DNA of 14,142 bases. It comes from an uncultured Marmoricola sp. (GTDB lineage Bacteria; Actinomycetota; Actinomycetes; Propionibacteriales; Nocardioidaceae). The notes beneath the pieces were generated by a model that saw only the letters and a program-made list of their open reading frames with translations, did no database searches and was not told the DNA's origin. A program made the position numbers and the translations under genes. Position 1 is the first letter of the stretch; the number at the start of each line of letters is the position of its first letter. The stretch covers positions 1 through 14,142 of the forward strand of contig CALMMO010000075.1 of assembly GCA_937868455.1 (NCBI GenBank), in the 5' to 3' direction. This document shows, piece after piece, positions 1 through 7,714 of the stretch.

Positions 1-510
1 ATCGAGGGGCACTCCGTCGTAGACACCGCCACCGCATGTCTCGCTCATGCCGTACGTCGCTACAACCCGCACGCCACCTTGCTCGGCCCGTGCTCGCACG
101 TGGGGATCAACCCGAGCACCACCGACCAGCACCGCGTCATAGCCGACCAAATCCTCCAATGGGAACTTGCTCAGCTGGGTGGGCACTAGCGAGAGGTAGC
201 CCTCGCCACCCAACTCACGGAAGGGCCGAAAGCCAGCGCGCAATGAGCGAACGATCACCTGCACACCTGCGACATAGGTCGCCGGCACCAGCAGGGTCCA
301 CGGGCGCGGACCGCCAAGTCGAGCATGGGTGGCATCAGCAGAGGCAAGCAACGCCCGTCGCGATAGCCGCACCCGTTTGGGTTCGCCAGTCGAGCCTGAG
401 GTCTCAATCACCAACGGCCGCGGCTCATCGGGGTCGCTGAGCCAGGCCGAGAGCAGGTCGATGATCTCGTCTTGCTCTCCAGAGACCGGCCAAAGTGAAC
501 CCACGTCCAC
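1..510 (-). CDS. menE: o-succinylbenzoate-CoA ligase MenE, N-terminal part (off left edge)
   Basis: Acyl-CoA synthetase of menaquinone synthesis, which activates o-succinylbenzoate with ATP and CoA in the cytoplasm. Reading the minus strand from 510 gives 170 uninterrupted codons to the window edge. The ATP-binding loop of the AMP-forming ligase superfamily is visible as TSGSTGEPKRV at about residues 37-47, and the later adenylate-forming motif as YGMSET at about residues 154-159. The start is GTG at 510, because an in-frame TAG lies two codons upstream; a second GTG at 504 is also possible. The N-terminus is short compared with long-form ligases, as is common for actinobacterial MenE. The gene is divergent from menA, and the two starts are only a few tens of bases apart. 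The adenylation motifs are certain; the MenE assignment rests on these motifs plus the adjacent menA. The C-terminus is outside the window. Confidence 0.85.
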   Translation of the reverse strand, partial: MDVGSLWPVSGEQDEIIDLLSAWLSDPDEPRPLVIETSGSTGEPKRVRLSRRALLASADATHARLGGPRPWTLLVPATYVAGVQVIVRSLRAGFRPFRELGGEGYLSLVPTQLSKFPLEDLVGYDAVLVGGARVDPHVRARAEQGGVRVVATYGMSETCGGGVYDGVPLD

Positions 511-543
511 AACCTAATGCGCGCCGCTGGTTGGATGTGCGAC

Positions 544-1419
544 ATGGCTACACCTGGGCAATGGATTGAGGGCGCTCGCCCGCGCACCCTCCCTGCCGCG
601 ATCGCTCCCGTGCTGGCTGGCACGGGCGTCGCTGCGTTCAACCACAGCGAGGTCTGGTGGAAAGCCGCCTTAGCCATGGTGGTGGCCTTGGCGTTGCAGG
701 TCGGGGTCAATTACGCCAACGACTACTCCGATGGCATCAAGGGCACCGACGCTGATCGGGTGGGTCCACTGCGTCTGGTGGGCTCTGGCTCGGCTGCCGC
801 ATCGCAGGTGAAGGTCGCGGCTTTCGCGTCGTTCGGGGTGGCTGCTGTCGCCGGGGTCGCGCTGGCGCTCACCACCAGTTGGTGGTTGGTCGCGTTAGGT
901 GCCGTGAGCATCGTGGCGGCGTGGTACTACACCGGCGGGTCGAGGCCCTATGGCTACGCCGGACTCGGCGAGGTCATGGTCTTCGTGTTCTTCGGGCTCG
1001 TCGCAGTGCTTGGTACGACGTACGTGCAAGCCGAACAATTGCCCTTGCCAGCGTGGTACTGCGCTATCGGCATCGGCGCCCTTGCCAGCGCCATCTTGGT
1101 CGCCAACAACCTGCGCGACATCCCCACCGACAAGGTGGCCAACAAACTGACCCTGGCAGTGCGTTTGGGAGATCAACGCACCCGAGCCCTCTATGTCTTC
1201 ATGCTCGTGGGGGCCGCGATCGCCCTGGTTGGCATCTCGATGAGCACCTCTGCCTGGGCTGCCCTCGGATTCGCCTTCCTTGCCCCGGCCACCAAGGCCA
1301 TCCGCACCGTCCGCTCGGGCGCAGTAGGCCACGACCTGGTGAAGGTCTTGCAACTGACCGGAGCCGCTGAACTGCTCTACGGGCTGGGCGTTTTCGCTGG
1401 CCTGCTGATAGCCAGCTAG
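544..1419 (+). CDS. menA: 1,4-dihydroxy-2-naphthoate polyprenyltransferase MenA
   Basis: Integral-membrane UbiA-superfamily prenyltransferase that attaches the polyprenyl tail to 1,4-dihydroxy-2-naphthoate, giving demethylmenaquinone. Both Asp-rich motifs of the family are visible: NDYSD followed by GTDADR at about residues 59-71, and NNLRDIPTDK at about residues 188-197. They bind the Mg-diphosphate of the prenyl donor. The remainder is a run of hydrophobic membrane segments, and the length (291 residues) is normal. I chose ATG 544 because homologues typically begin MATP.QWIEGARPRTLPAA. An in-frame ATG at 517 would add nine unconserved residues and lie six bases from the menE start. No strong ribosome site precedes either start. 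The gene is divergent from menE and is followed by the DUF4229-like gene, with an artefactual sequence in between. Confidence 0.93.
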   Translation: MATPGQWIEGARPRTLPAAIAPVLAGTGVAAFNHSEVWWKAALAMVVALALQVGVNYANDYSDGIKGTDADRVGPLRLVGSGSAAASQVKVAAFASFGVAAVAGVALALTTSWWLVALGAVSIVAAWYYTGGSRPYGYAGLGEVMVFVFFGLVAVLGTTYVQAEQLPLPAWYCAIGIGALASAILVANNLRDIPTDKVANKLTLAVRLGDQRTRALYVFMLVGAAIALVGISMSTSAWAALGFAFLAPATKAIRTVRSGAVGHDLVKVLQLTGAAELLYGLGVFAGLLIAS

Positions 1420-1452
1420 CTCCGGGGCCACCTCACGGCGCTTCAGCCAAAG

Positions 1453-1491
1453 TTTTTTTTTTAATGATACGGCGACCACCGAGATCTACAC
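1453..1491 (+). other. Illumina P5 flow-cell oligonucleotide embedded in the assembly (artefact)
   Basis: Ten T residues (1453-1462) are followed directly by a 29-base sequence starting AATGATACGGCG at 1463 and ending ATCTACAC at 1491. Base for base this is the Illumina P5 adapter, and the T10 in front is the spacer of the surface-grafted P5 oligonucleotide. It is therefore library or flow-cell sequence, not chromosome. It sits between the menA stop and the DUF4229-like coding region and replaces or interrupts the genomic sequence there. The junction on the right reads in frame as Tyr-Thr-Gly-Leu-Arg into the downstream protein. The 3' end of the oligo may therefore coincide with real genomic bases, as expected from mispriming or a chimeric read. 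How much genomic DNA is missing cannot be seen. Confidence 0.97.
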
Positions 1492-1495
1492 CGGC

Positions 1496-1729
1496 TTGCG
1501 TTTTCTCCTCTTCGCAGGAGCCATGGCACTGACGTTGGCGGTGTGGGGCCTCTTCGACAGCACCATCGATTTCATCCCAGCCGCATTGATCGCTGCGGTG
1601 ATTTCATCCGTGGCGTCGTGGAAACTCCTTGCCGGTCCGCGAGACCGCTTCGCTCGCCGGGTTCAAGATCGTGCCGACCGCGCCACCGCGGCATTTGAGG
1701 CAAGCAAAGCCAAAGAGGACCTCGACTAG
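1496..1729 (+). CDS. DUF4229-like small membrane protein (true N-terminus lost to artefact)
   Basis: Small protein of 77 residues from the TTG at 1496. Two hydrophobic stretches at about residues 2-20 and 27-46 suggest two membrane helices. A basic, then mixed-charge cytoplasmic tail follows, with RDRFARRVQDRADRA at about residues 49-63. This layout resembles the actinobacterial DUF4229 family, often found near menA; the function is unknown. The TTG start is almost certainly wrong: it lies five bases after the embedded P5 adapter, and the reading frame stays open through the adapter without a usable start. Relatives usually begin M-x-YT-x-LR, and here the codons just upstream of TTG read Tyr-Thr-Gly, so the real start was probably only a few codons further up. 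The C-terminus and stop are intact. The family assignment is by recalled resemblance. Confidence 0.72.
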   Translation: MRFLLFAGAMALTLAVWGLFDSTIDFIPAALIAAVISSVASWKLLAGPRDRFARRVQDRADRATAAFEASKAKEDLD

Positions 1730-1752
1730 CCACAGGTTCCTAGACTGGACTC

Positions 1753-1926
1753 ATGTTGCGTTTCGTCTTGGTCCTAGTTCTGGCTGCAGTTGTGGTCTAC
1801 GGGGTGTTCTGGGTGATCGATCGGCGTCGCCAGATGCCGCCAGCTAACGACGTACGCCGCGGGCCGATCGGCCCCGACGATGACGACGACTTCTTGCGTG
1901 AGTTAGACCGGCGACCGAAGAACTAG
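1753..1926 (+). CDS. 57-residue single-pass membrane protein with acidic C-terminal tail
   Basis: Short gene, ATG 1753 to TAG 1926. Residues 2-22 form one hydrophobic segment (FVLVLVLAAVVVYGVFWVI), followed by a basic stop-transfer stretch DRRRQ. A hydrophilic tail then carries a run of five Asp and the motif DDDFLRELDRR. Similar small proteins with one N-terminal helix and a PDDDxxFLRxL-type tail occur beside menA and ccsB in many actinobacteria. No function is known to me; some are labelled as phospholipase D nuclease N-terminal-like, which I cannot confirm here. A weak GGA lies five bases before the ATG. It is co-directional with menA and the DUF4229-like gene. Its last 24 bases overlap the 3' end of convergent ccsB, so the two transcripts are antisense at their tails. 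Confidence 0.7.
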   Translation: MLRFVLVLVLAAVVVYGVFWVIDRRRQMPPANDVRRGPIGPDDDDDFLRELDRRPKN

Positions 1927-2799
1927 GTGCTCCACAAGTCCCTGTGCATAGCTGTGCATGCTGCCTGAGCCGAAGAAGAAGTTGATCCCAACAAAGTTGA
2001 AGATCAGCGTGGCCAACGCGACCAAGGCGACGACAGCAGCCCGACTGCCCTTCCAGCCGGCGGTCGCGCGGGCGTGCAAGTAGGCCGCGTAACCCACCCA
2101 AGTCACAAACGCCCACACCTCTTTGGGGTCCCAGTTCCAGGCACTACCCCAGGCCTGATGTGCCCAAATCGGCCCGGTAATCAGAGCAGCAAACGTCCAC
2201 ACCGGAAAACCGAAGGCGTGCATCCGGTAGGCCAACTGATCAAGAACCTCGAGCGTGGGCACCTTGGTGAAACGGTCAGGCCAACGCTCTTTGAGCAGAT
2301 AGAGCCCCGAGGCCATCCCGCCCAACACGAAGGCCCCGGTGGCGATGATGGCTGCGACCACGTGAATGACTAGCCAGGGTGATTGCAGGGCATCGCGCAG
2401 CGGCGTGACCCCCTCATAGAGCCACAGCGAGTCGGCCATGAGTACGACGATGGCAAATCCCGTCACCCAGGGCGCCATCCACCGCAATGACCACCGGCGC
2501 ATCGTGGCTAGATAGGTCGCAACGACCGCGAAGGTTGCGGTCAAGGTGAACTCATACATGTTGCCCCAGGGCACCCGCACCGGCTCAGCGGCCAGCCCGC
2601 GAGTTACCAGCGCACCCAGGTGCACCAGCGCTGCCATCGGCAACATGGTGACCCCGAGGTTTGCGAGCACGGAGGGTCCATCGGCGGCGGGTTGAGCCAC
2701 CCGGCGGCCAGCCAGTTGGGCCAAGAACGCCAAGAAATAGAGCACTCCAGCGCCGACTACTGCCTGCTGGCTCAGCGACTCAAAGGCAAGCTTGCTCAC
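1903..2799 (-). CDS. ccsB: Cytochrome c biogenesis protein CcsB (CcsA/ResC-type heme handler)
   Basis: Polytopic membrane subunit of the System II cytochrome c synthase. With ResB it moves heme across the membrane and ligates it to apocytochrome CXXCH motifs. The protein has 298 residues and about eight hydrophobic segments. The tryptophan-rich WWD heme-binding signature is at residues 212-229, containing WAHQAWGSAWNWDPKEVW. A PWGNMYEF motif is at 77-84, and conserved-position histidines at about 60, 146, 194 and 282 fit the heme-ligand pattern. The start is GTG at 2799, overlapping the resB TGA as GTGA, which suggests coupled translation. After the usual end near HSYA (282-285) it carries a short extra tail. 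The last 24 bases overlap the convergent 57-residue gene. It is the last gene of the operon. Confidence 0.95.
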   Translation of the reverse strand: MSKLAFESLSQQAVVGAGVLYFLAFLAQLAGRRVAQPAADGPSVLANLGVTMLPMAALVHLGALVTRGLAAEPVRVPWGNMYEFTLTATFAVVATYLATMRRWSLRWMAPWVTGFAIVVLMADSLWLYEGVTPLRDALQSPWLVIHVVAAIIATGAFVLGGMASGLYLLKERWPDRFTKVPTLEVLDQLAYRMHAFGFPVWTFAALITGPIWAHQAWGSAWNWDPKEVWAFVTWVGYAAYLHARATAGWKGSRAAVVALVALATLIFNFVGINFFFGSGSMHSYAQGLVEHLVLRSPV

Positions 2800-4325
2800 G
2801 TGTGTTCCCTTCCGAGTGCGTCCGCAATGCGATCCACCTCAGTTGCTAGATCCGAGACGCTCGAGCGGTCCAGACCGCCGACCTCTACCAACGTGTGACC
2901 GGTTTCCGCGTCTGGCTGCACCCGCACCCACACGCGTCGAGGACGCACAAACAGCGAGCCCATCAAGCCGATCAGACCAATGATCGTGCCCAGCAGCGCG
3001 ACCCAGTTGCCCGGGGTGCGGCTGATCTGAAGTTTCACAAATCGGCTCAGCCCGTCGAACGTGACCGTGCCCAAGCCGTCGGGCAGTTTGACCGTGTCGT
3101 TCGGGTGCAAATCCAGGCGCGCTGGCTTGCCATCGGCCTTCAGAATCGGCTTCATCGCGCTCTTGTCCAGCACATAGACCGATTGAGGTCGGCCGTCGTC
3201 GAGGCCTAGGTCACCTTGATAACTGAGCAACGACATGGCCGGGTCGAGGGCGTCGGGAAAGACGGTGAAGGCGCCACGCTCCGGCGTGAAGGCGTACGTC
3301 GGGTAAAACTCACCCTCAAAGCCCAGCTGCGTCGGCTTCGCGTCAGGCACCTTCACCACCCCAAACGAGCGGAAGTCAGTGCCTTCGGGCAAGAACACGC
3401 TCGGACCCGAATAGGCGATGTCACCGTTGCCATCACGCACCGTGATGTGGGGCGCATAGCCGTGCCCGATCAAGAAGATGTCTGTGCTGCCGACGCTGAG
3501 TGGATGGTTGACCGCAAGGCGTTCCACGCGCGGGGTGGCACCTGGTTTGTCCACGATCGCTAGGTCGGCCCAGAAGTTGCGGGCGGCGCCAAAGGATCGG
3601 CCCTTAGTAATGAACTCGACGTTGAACTTTTGCAGCTTGAAGTTGAAGGGCTCCAAGTCGGTGGGCTTAAACATCGGGCCGGGGGCAAAGTCGTCGTACT
3701 GGGTGATGGCGTTGCTAAAGCCATCGCCCGTGACCACCACGACGCCGCCCTTAAACCCAAAGAGCGATCCGAATGCGAAGCCGCCCAGCACGATCAAGAT
3801 GGAGAGGTGGAAGACCAGGTTGCCCGCCTCGCGCAGGTGACCGCGTTGGGCTCCCAAGGAGTTGTCGAACTGAGCAATCCGGTAGCTCTTGAGCGCCGCC
3901 TTTGCCCGCGCCAGCACTTCATCGGTGCTGGCCTCGACGGAGAACTTCGCGTGTTCGGGCAACCGGGAAAGGTGCTTGGGAGTGGCCGGGGGTGGCAGCT
4001 TCAGCGCACGCCAATAGACCGCGCAGCGAGGCAAGATGCAGCCCACCAGCGAGATCATCAACAGCACGTAGACCGCGCCGAACCACACCGATGAGTAGAC
4101 GTGGAACAGGCCGATTTTGTCGTAGATCGGAGTGAGCTTCGGGTGCGCGTCTTGCCAGTTCGCCAGGGCAGAAGCGTTGATTGCCTCTTGCGGCACGACC
4201 GAGCCCGGCACTGCCGCAATCGCGAGCAGGAGCAACAACATCAGGGCGGTGCGCATCGAGGTCAGTTGCCGCCATGCCCACCGGAGCAATTCGGCGGCAC
4301 TCAAGGCCGGGGTTGTGTTGCTCAT
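2796..4325 (-). CDS. resB: Cytochrome c biogenesis protein ResB (Ccs1)
   Basis: Second subunit of the System II heme-attachment complex, partnering CcsB. It has 509 residues, in the usual range for actinobacterial ResB. Two hydrophobic N-terminal segments at about residues 24-45 and 76-100 are separated by a short loop with PGSVVPQ. A third is at about residues 166-190 (LVFHLSILIVLGG). A large extracytoplasmic domain follows, then a final membrane segment near residues 440-462 (VALLGTIIGLIGLMGSLFV). A basic cytoplasmic tail ends the protein. ATG 4325 overlaps the ccdA TGA as ATGA, and its own TGA overlaps the ccsB GTG. ResB is divergent in sequence across bacteria, so the call rests on topology, recognisable N-terminal motifs and its position between ccdA and ccsB. 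Confidence 0.94.
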   Translation of the reverse strand: MSNTTPALSAAELLRWAWRQLTSMRTALMLLLLLAIAAVPGSVVPQEAINASALANWQDAHPKLTPIYDKIGLFHVYSSVWFGAVYVLLMISLVGCILPRCAVYWRALKLPPPATPKHLSRLPEHAKFSVEASTDEVLARAKAALKSYRIAQFDNSLGAQRGHLREAGNLVFHLSILIVLGGFAFGSLFGFKGGVVVVTGDGFSNAITQYDDFAPGPMFKPTDLEPFNFKLQKFNVEFITKGRSFGAARNFWADLAIVDKPGATPRVERLAVNHPLSVGSTDIFLIGHGYAPHITVRDGNGDIAYSGPSVFLPEGTDFRSFGVVKVPDAKPTQLGFEGEFYPTYAFTPERGAFTVFPDALDPAMSLLSYQGDLGLDDGRPQSVYVLDKSAMKPILKADGKPARLDLHPNDTVKLPDGLGTVTFDGLSRFVKLQISRTPGNWVALLGTIIGLIGLMGSLFVRPRRVWVRVQPDAETGHTLVEVGGLDRSSVSDLATEVDRIADALGREHT

Positions 4326-5065
4326 ATCGCCACCGTGATGTCAGGGAAGAAGGCCCGAAGCCAGGCGACGAGTAAGTCCCAGGTGCCCGTGACCAGGAGC
4401 AAACCAACTGCGACGAGCAGCCCGCCGCCCAAGCGCAGCACCCACAGTTGGTGCTTGCGCACCCAGGCAACCGCACCCAGCATCCGGTGCCACGCCAACG
4501 CGGCCGCCACGAACGGCAGCCCCAGCCCGAGGCAGAAGGCGAACGACAGCACCGCACCGCGCACCGCAGATGCCTCTTGCGCGGCCAGACTCCACACAGC
4601 TGTCAGCGTCGGCCCCAAACACGGCGTCCAGCCCAGGCCAAACATGAAGCCCAGCAACGGCGCCGCGCCCAGTCCAACCGCGGGCAGCGCATGCACTCGG
4701 AATTCGCGCTGCAAGAACGGCACCAAACCCAGGAAAGCCAGGCCGACCACGATCGTCACCACCCCCAGCACGATCTGAATCGGGCGCCGCCAGACCAACA
4801 GCCACTCCCCCACAGCCCCGAACAGCACGCCACCGGCGACGAAAACTGCGCTGAAGCCCAGAACAAACAGCACGCTGCCCAGCAGCATCCGGCCACGACG
4901 ATGCGAGCCAAGATCGGCCGCCGAGAGTCCGGTCGTGTAGGAGAAGTAGCCAGGCAACAGCGGCACCACGCACGGCGAAAAGAACGACACCAGGCCGGCC
5001 AACAGCGCAATGGGGATAGCAACCAGCATCGACCCGCTGAGCACCGCGTCCTGGAAACCGCTCAC
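4322..5065 (-). CDS. ccdA: CcdA-family thiol-disulfide electron transporter
   Basis: Six-helix membrane protein that passes reducing equivalents from cytoplasmic thioredoxin to extracytoplasmic thioredoxin-like proteins, which keep apocytochrome cysteines reduced for heme attachment. It has 247 residues. The paired intramembrane cysteines are in SFFSPCVVPLLPGY (Cys32) and GWTPCLGPTL (Cys149), each next to proline as in the DsbD/CcdA core. The hydrophobic segments are spaced as expected for six helices. The start is GTG 5065, overlapping the TGA of the TlpA-like gene as GTGA; the stop overlaps resB. The immediate upstream partner is a lipid-anchored thioredoxin, which is the likely electron acceptor. 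Confidence 0.95.
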   Translation of the reverse strand: MSGFQDAVLSGSMLVAIPIALLAGLVSFFSPCVVPLLPGYFSYTTGLSAADLGSHRRGRMLLGSVLFVLGFSAVFVAGGVLFGAVGEWLLVWRRPIQIVLGVVTIVVGLAFLGLVPFLQREFRVHALPAVGLGAAPLLGFMFGLGWTPCLGPTLTAVWSLAAQEASAVRGAVLSFAFCLGLGLPFVAAALAWHRMLGAVAWVRKHQLWVLRLGGGLLVAVGLLLVTGTWDLLVAWLRAFFPDITVAI

Positions 5066-5628
5066 TTCTCAACATCTCCAACGAGATCAACCAAGGTGGT
5101 TGCCGAAGGCAGCGGGCCGAGCACGATCGCAGCCACCCGACCTTGAGAGTCGATGACCACAGTGCTCGGCAAGGCGTTGGGTGGCAACGTGCCACGGAAG
5201 GCCAGCAGCAACGTGCCAGAGGGGTCATACAAGCTCGGGTACGTCGACTCGTGGGTGCGCTCGAACGCGAGCGCATCTGCTCGACGCGGGTCTCGGATGT
5301 TCAGCCCAACAAAGCTCGCTCGCGAGCCCAGTTGCTTGGCAGCCGCACTCACGTCGTCGGCCTCGGCTCGACACGGTGGGCACCACGACGCCCACACGTT
5401 CACCACGACAGGCTTGCCCAGGTGATCGGCTAGCGACCAAGACGTGCCATCGAGAGTTTCACCACCCAAAGCGTTGAGCTTGACGCGATCTTTGACTGCG
5501 ACCACCGAGATCACGCCACTTGAGGACACATAGCCCTTATCGCCCGTGCCCCCTGTGGAACCGCAGCCAGTGAGCATCACGAGCACAGCACTCAAGACTG
5601 CACTCAGGGTGGCCACGGTCGCTTTCAC
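5062..5628 (-). CDS. TlpA/ResA-like thioredoxin-fold lipoprotein
   Basis: Membrane-anchored thiol-disulfide oxidoreductase, 188 residues. An N-terminal signal segment ends in the lipobox LTGC, with Cys22 as the lipidated residue. A Ser/Gly-rich linker precedes an AhpC/TSA-Redoxin type domain. The redox site is WASWCPPC at residues 79-86 (Cys83 and Cys86), and a likely cis-proline lies in NALPST. It probably takes electrons from CcdA, encoded directly downstream, and reduces apocytochrome c cysteines in the way ResA does in Bacillus. The specific role is inferred from context; the fold and lipidation site are seen directly. The start is GTG 5628, overlapping the phosphatase TGA as GTGA. Confidence 0.92.
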   Translation of the reverse strand: MKATVATLSAVLSAVLVMLTGCGSTGGTGDKGYVSSSGVISVVAVKDRVKLNALGGETLDGTSWSLADHLGKPVVVNVWASWCPPCRAEADDVSAAAKQLGSRASFVGLNIRDPRRADALAFERTHESTYPSLYDPSGTLLLAFRGTLPPNALPSTVVIDSQGRVAAIVLGPLPSATTLVDLVGDVEK

Positions 5629-6287
5629 GGAGTTTCGTCCGCCCCGCCAGAGGAAAAGTTTGCGCCGCGGTCAGCCTCAGGGATCAAGTAGGCAGCTGGC
5701 TCGCTGTAGCCGACCGAGTGCAACTGATCCCCCTCGAAGGTGAAACTTGTCAGCGAGCACAACGTGCACTGGCGCTTGCGTGGGTCGTGAATGAACGAAC
5801 GACCCTCAGCATGCAACCGAGTGATCCAGATCGGCATCTGGTGTGAGACCAACAACGCCTCATGACCTTCGGCTGCGATCCGCGCATCGAGCACGGCTGA
5901 CCACATGCGCTCGGCAACCTCGGCGTACGCCTCGCCCCATGAGGGTCGCAACGGGTTCCACATATGGCGCAGGAGCTTCGGGTTGAGCAATTTTCCGTAG
6001 CCGCGCTTGAAGCTCTCACCCTGAAAGATGTTGGTCGACTCCAGCAACCGGTCATCGGCACCCACAGGCAGACCTAGCAGCGCCGCGCTGGGCGCTGCCG
6101 TCTCTTGAGCGCGCTCCAAGGGTGAGGCGCTCAGCACCGTGATGTCACGATCTTTGATCGCCTCTGCAGCCACTTGCGCCATCTGCTGACCGCGCTCGGA
6201 AAGGTGAAAGCCCGGCAGACGGCCATACAAGATGCCGTTGGGGTTATGCACTTCACCGTGACGCAACAGGTGTACGACGGTCTTCAT
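5625..6287 (-). CDS. Histidine phosphatase (phosphoglycerate mutase-like) family protein
   Basis: Branch-1 histidine phosphatase superfamily protein, 220 residues. The catalytic motif LLRHGE is at residues 7-12 with nucleophile His10. SPLERAQET near 55-63 supplies a phosphate-binding Arg, and SHQMPIW has the second His at 149. The acid/base region around LLEST is near 81-85. The natural substrate is unknown. The same family member sits between hemL and the cytochrome c maturation genes in mycobacteria (recalled: the Rv0525 position), so the association is conserved. Its role in heme or cytochrome assembly is not established. ATG 6287 overlaps the hemL TGA as ATGA, and its stop overlaps the lipoprotein gene. 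The C-terminal 25 residues look unstructured and unconserved. Confidence 0.9.
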   Translation of the reverse strand: MKTVVHLLRHGEVHNPNGILYGRLPGFHLSERGQQMAQVAAEAIKDRDITVLSASPLERAQETAAPSAALLGLPVGADDRLLESTNIFQGESFKRGYGKLLNPKLLRHMWNPLRPSWGEAYAEVAERMWSAVLDARIAAEGHEALLVSHQMPIWITRLHAEGRSFIHDPRKRQCTLCSLTSFTFEGDQLHSVGYSEPAAYLIPEADRGANFSSGGADETP

Positions 6288-7618
6288 CGCGCGTCCCCCT
6301 CAGCCTCGGCAGCCGCCATCGCCGCCGACGGAAGCGCAGCCAACACTCGATCAACGTCGCCATCGCTGTGAGCGGCACTGGTGAACCAGCATTCGAAGGC
6401 ACTCGGCGGGAGGTAAACCCCCTGCTTGAGCATGCTGTGGAAGAAGGCCGCGAAGGCCCCAGTGCTTTGGGTCTGAGCCGTCGCATAGTTGGCGACAGGC
6501 TGGTCAGTGAAGAACACACTGAACATCGTCCCAGTGCGTTGCACCCGGTGAGGCACGCTGGCCGACGTCAATGCTGCTTCTGCCCCAGCCGCGATGGCTT
6601 CCGACACCTGCGCCACGCGCTCGTAAACCGCGTCATCGGCCAGCCGCAAAGTAGCTAGGCCCGCCGCTGAGGCCACCGGATTTCCACTCAACGTGCCCGC
6701 CTGATAAACCGGGCCGAGCGGAGCCAGCATCGCCATCACGTCGGCCCGACCGCCAAAGGCCGCGGCAGGGAATCCGCCGCCCATCACCTTGCCAAACGTC
6801 ATCAGATCAGGGCGCCAGCCCTCGGTGGCGCCATCGAGACCCCACTGACCCTGGCGGCTCGCGCGGAACCCAGTCATCACCTCATCGGAGATGAACAGTG
6901 CGCCGTAACGTGTGCAGATCTGGGCCAAGAATTCGTTGAAACCAGGTGCCGGCGGCACCACGCCCATGTTGCCCGGAGCCGCTTCGGTGATGAGGCAGGC
7001 GATCTGGTCGCCGTACTCGACAAAGGCGGCCTCCACAGCCGAGACGTCGTTATAGGGCAACACAATGGTCGCGGCCGTCGCCGCCTCAGGAACCCCAGGC
7101 GTGCCTGGAATCCCCAGAGTGGCAAGGCCCGAGCCCGCCTGAGCCAGCAACGAGTCGACGTGGCCGTGGTAGCAGCCGGCGAACTTGATGATGAGTTCTC
7201 GCCCCGTGAAACCTCGCGCCAGTCGGATCGCGCTCATGGTGGCTTCGGTGCCCGAAGAGACCAGTCGCACTTGATCGACAGGAGTGCGCGCCACAATCTC
7301 CTCGGCCAACAAGACTTCGTTCTCGGTCGGCGTGCCAAATGACGAGCCGCGTCGGCAAGCGTCGATCACAGCCGCTTCGACACCGGGATGGGCGTGGCCC
7401 AACAACATCGGTCCCCACGAGCACACCAAGTCGACGTACTCACAACCATCGACATCGGTGAGCCGCGCGCCCATGCCACGAGCCATAAACCGAGGAGTGC
7501 CGCCCACCGAATTGAAGGCTCGCACCGGTGAGTTCACCCCACCTGGGATGACCTCCCGAGCCCGCTCCAGCAACTGGGCCGAGCGTTGAGCAACATTGAC
7601 TTCGGTCATCGCGGTCAC
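6284..7618 (-). CDS. hemL: Glutamate-1-semialdehyde 2,1-aminomutase HemL
   Basis: PLP enzyme converting glutamate-1-semialdehyde to 5-aminolevulinate, the second step of the C5 heme pathway after HemA. It has 444 residues from the chosen start. The Schiff-base lysine is in [11 protein letters not shown] (about residue 277). The PLP-binding [15 protein letters not shown] and the DEVMTGFR segment with the cofactor Asp are also clear. Three in-frame starts exist: GTG 7624, GTG 7618 and ATG 7609. A GGAGG at 7628-7624 lies five bases before GTG 7618 and overlaps the first GTG, so 7618 is best supported. The gene follows hemB after a 90-base gap, one of only two junctions in the series that is not a 4-base overlap. 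It may have its own promoter. Confidence 0.95.
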   Translation of the reverse strand: MTAMTEVNVAQRSAQLLERAREVIPGGVNSPVRAFNSVGGTPRFMARGMGARLTDVDGCEYVDLVCSWGPMLLGHAHPGVEAAVIDACRRGSSFGTPTENEVLLAEEIVARTPVDQVRLVSSGTEATMSAIRLARGFTGRELIIKFAGCYHGHVDSLLAQAGSGLATLGIPGTPGVPEAATAATIVLPYNDVSAVEAAFVEYGDQIACLITEAAPGNMGVVPPAPGFNEFLAQICTRYGALFISDEVMTGFRASRQGQWGLDGATEGWRPDLMTFGKVMGGGFPAAAFGGRADVMAMLAPLGPVYQAGTLSGNPVASAAGLATLRLADDAVYERVAQVSEAIAAGAEAALTSASVPHRVQRTGTMFSVFFTDQPVANYATAQTQSTGAFAAFFHSMLKQGVYLPPSAFECWFTSAAHSDGDVDRVLAALPSAAMAAAEAEGDAR

Positions 7619-7623
7619 AGGCA

Positions 7624-7628
7624 CCTCC
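7624..7628 (-). promoter_or_regulatory. Strong ribosome binding site of hemL
   Basis: On the minus strand GGAGG reads from 7628 to 7624, five bases before the GTG at 7618. It is among the best Shine-Dalgarno matches in the window and it decides the hemL start: the alternative GTG at 7624 would share a base with it. Its strength fits a gene that starts independently of an upstream overlapping stop codon. Confidence 0.7.
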
Positions 7629-7714
7629 AGATTGTGCGTCCGGCTAGGCAGGCAAAGCCACTTGGGCTTGGGCTCGCGGCCTGAAAAGTCAGTGAGATTC
7701 GCACGCCTAGTCCC

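Noticed and set aside
1..440. Plus-strand open frame 36-440 as a gene
   Set aside because: The minus strand here encodes the MenE adenylation motifs in an uninterrupted frame, so the plus frame is a shadow.
895..1479. A 194-codon minus-strand frame across menA that begins inside the P5 sequence
   Set aside because: Its start lies in the adapter artefact and the rest is antisense to MenA.
1648..1658. CTTCGCTCGCC in the DUF4229-like gene resembling the hemB repeat core
   Set aside because: Only about ten bases match and they encode an ordinary Arg-Phe-Ala-Arg stretch; chance in high-GC sequence is sufficient.
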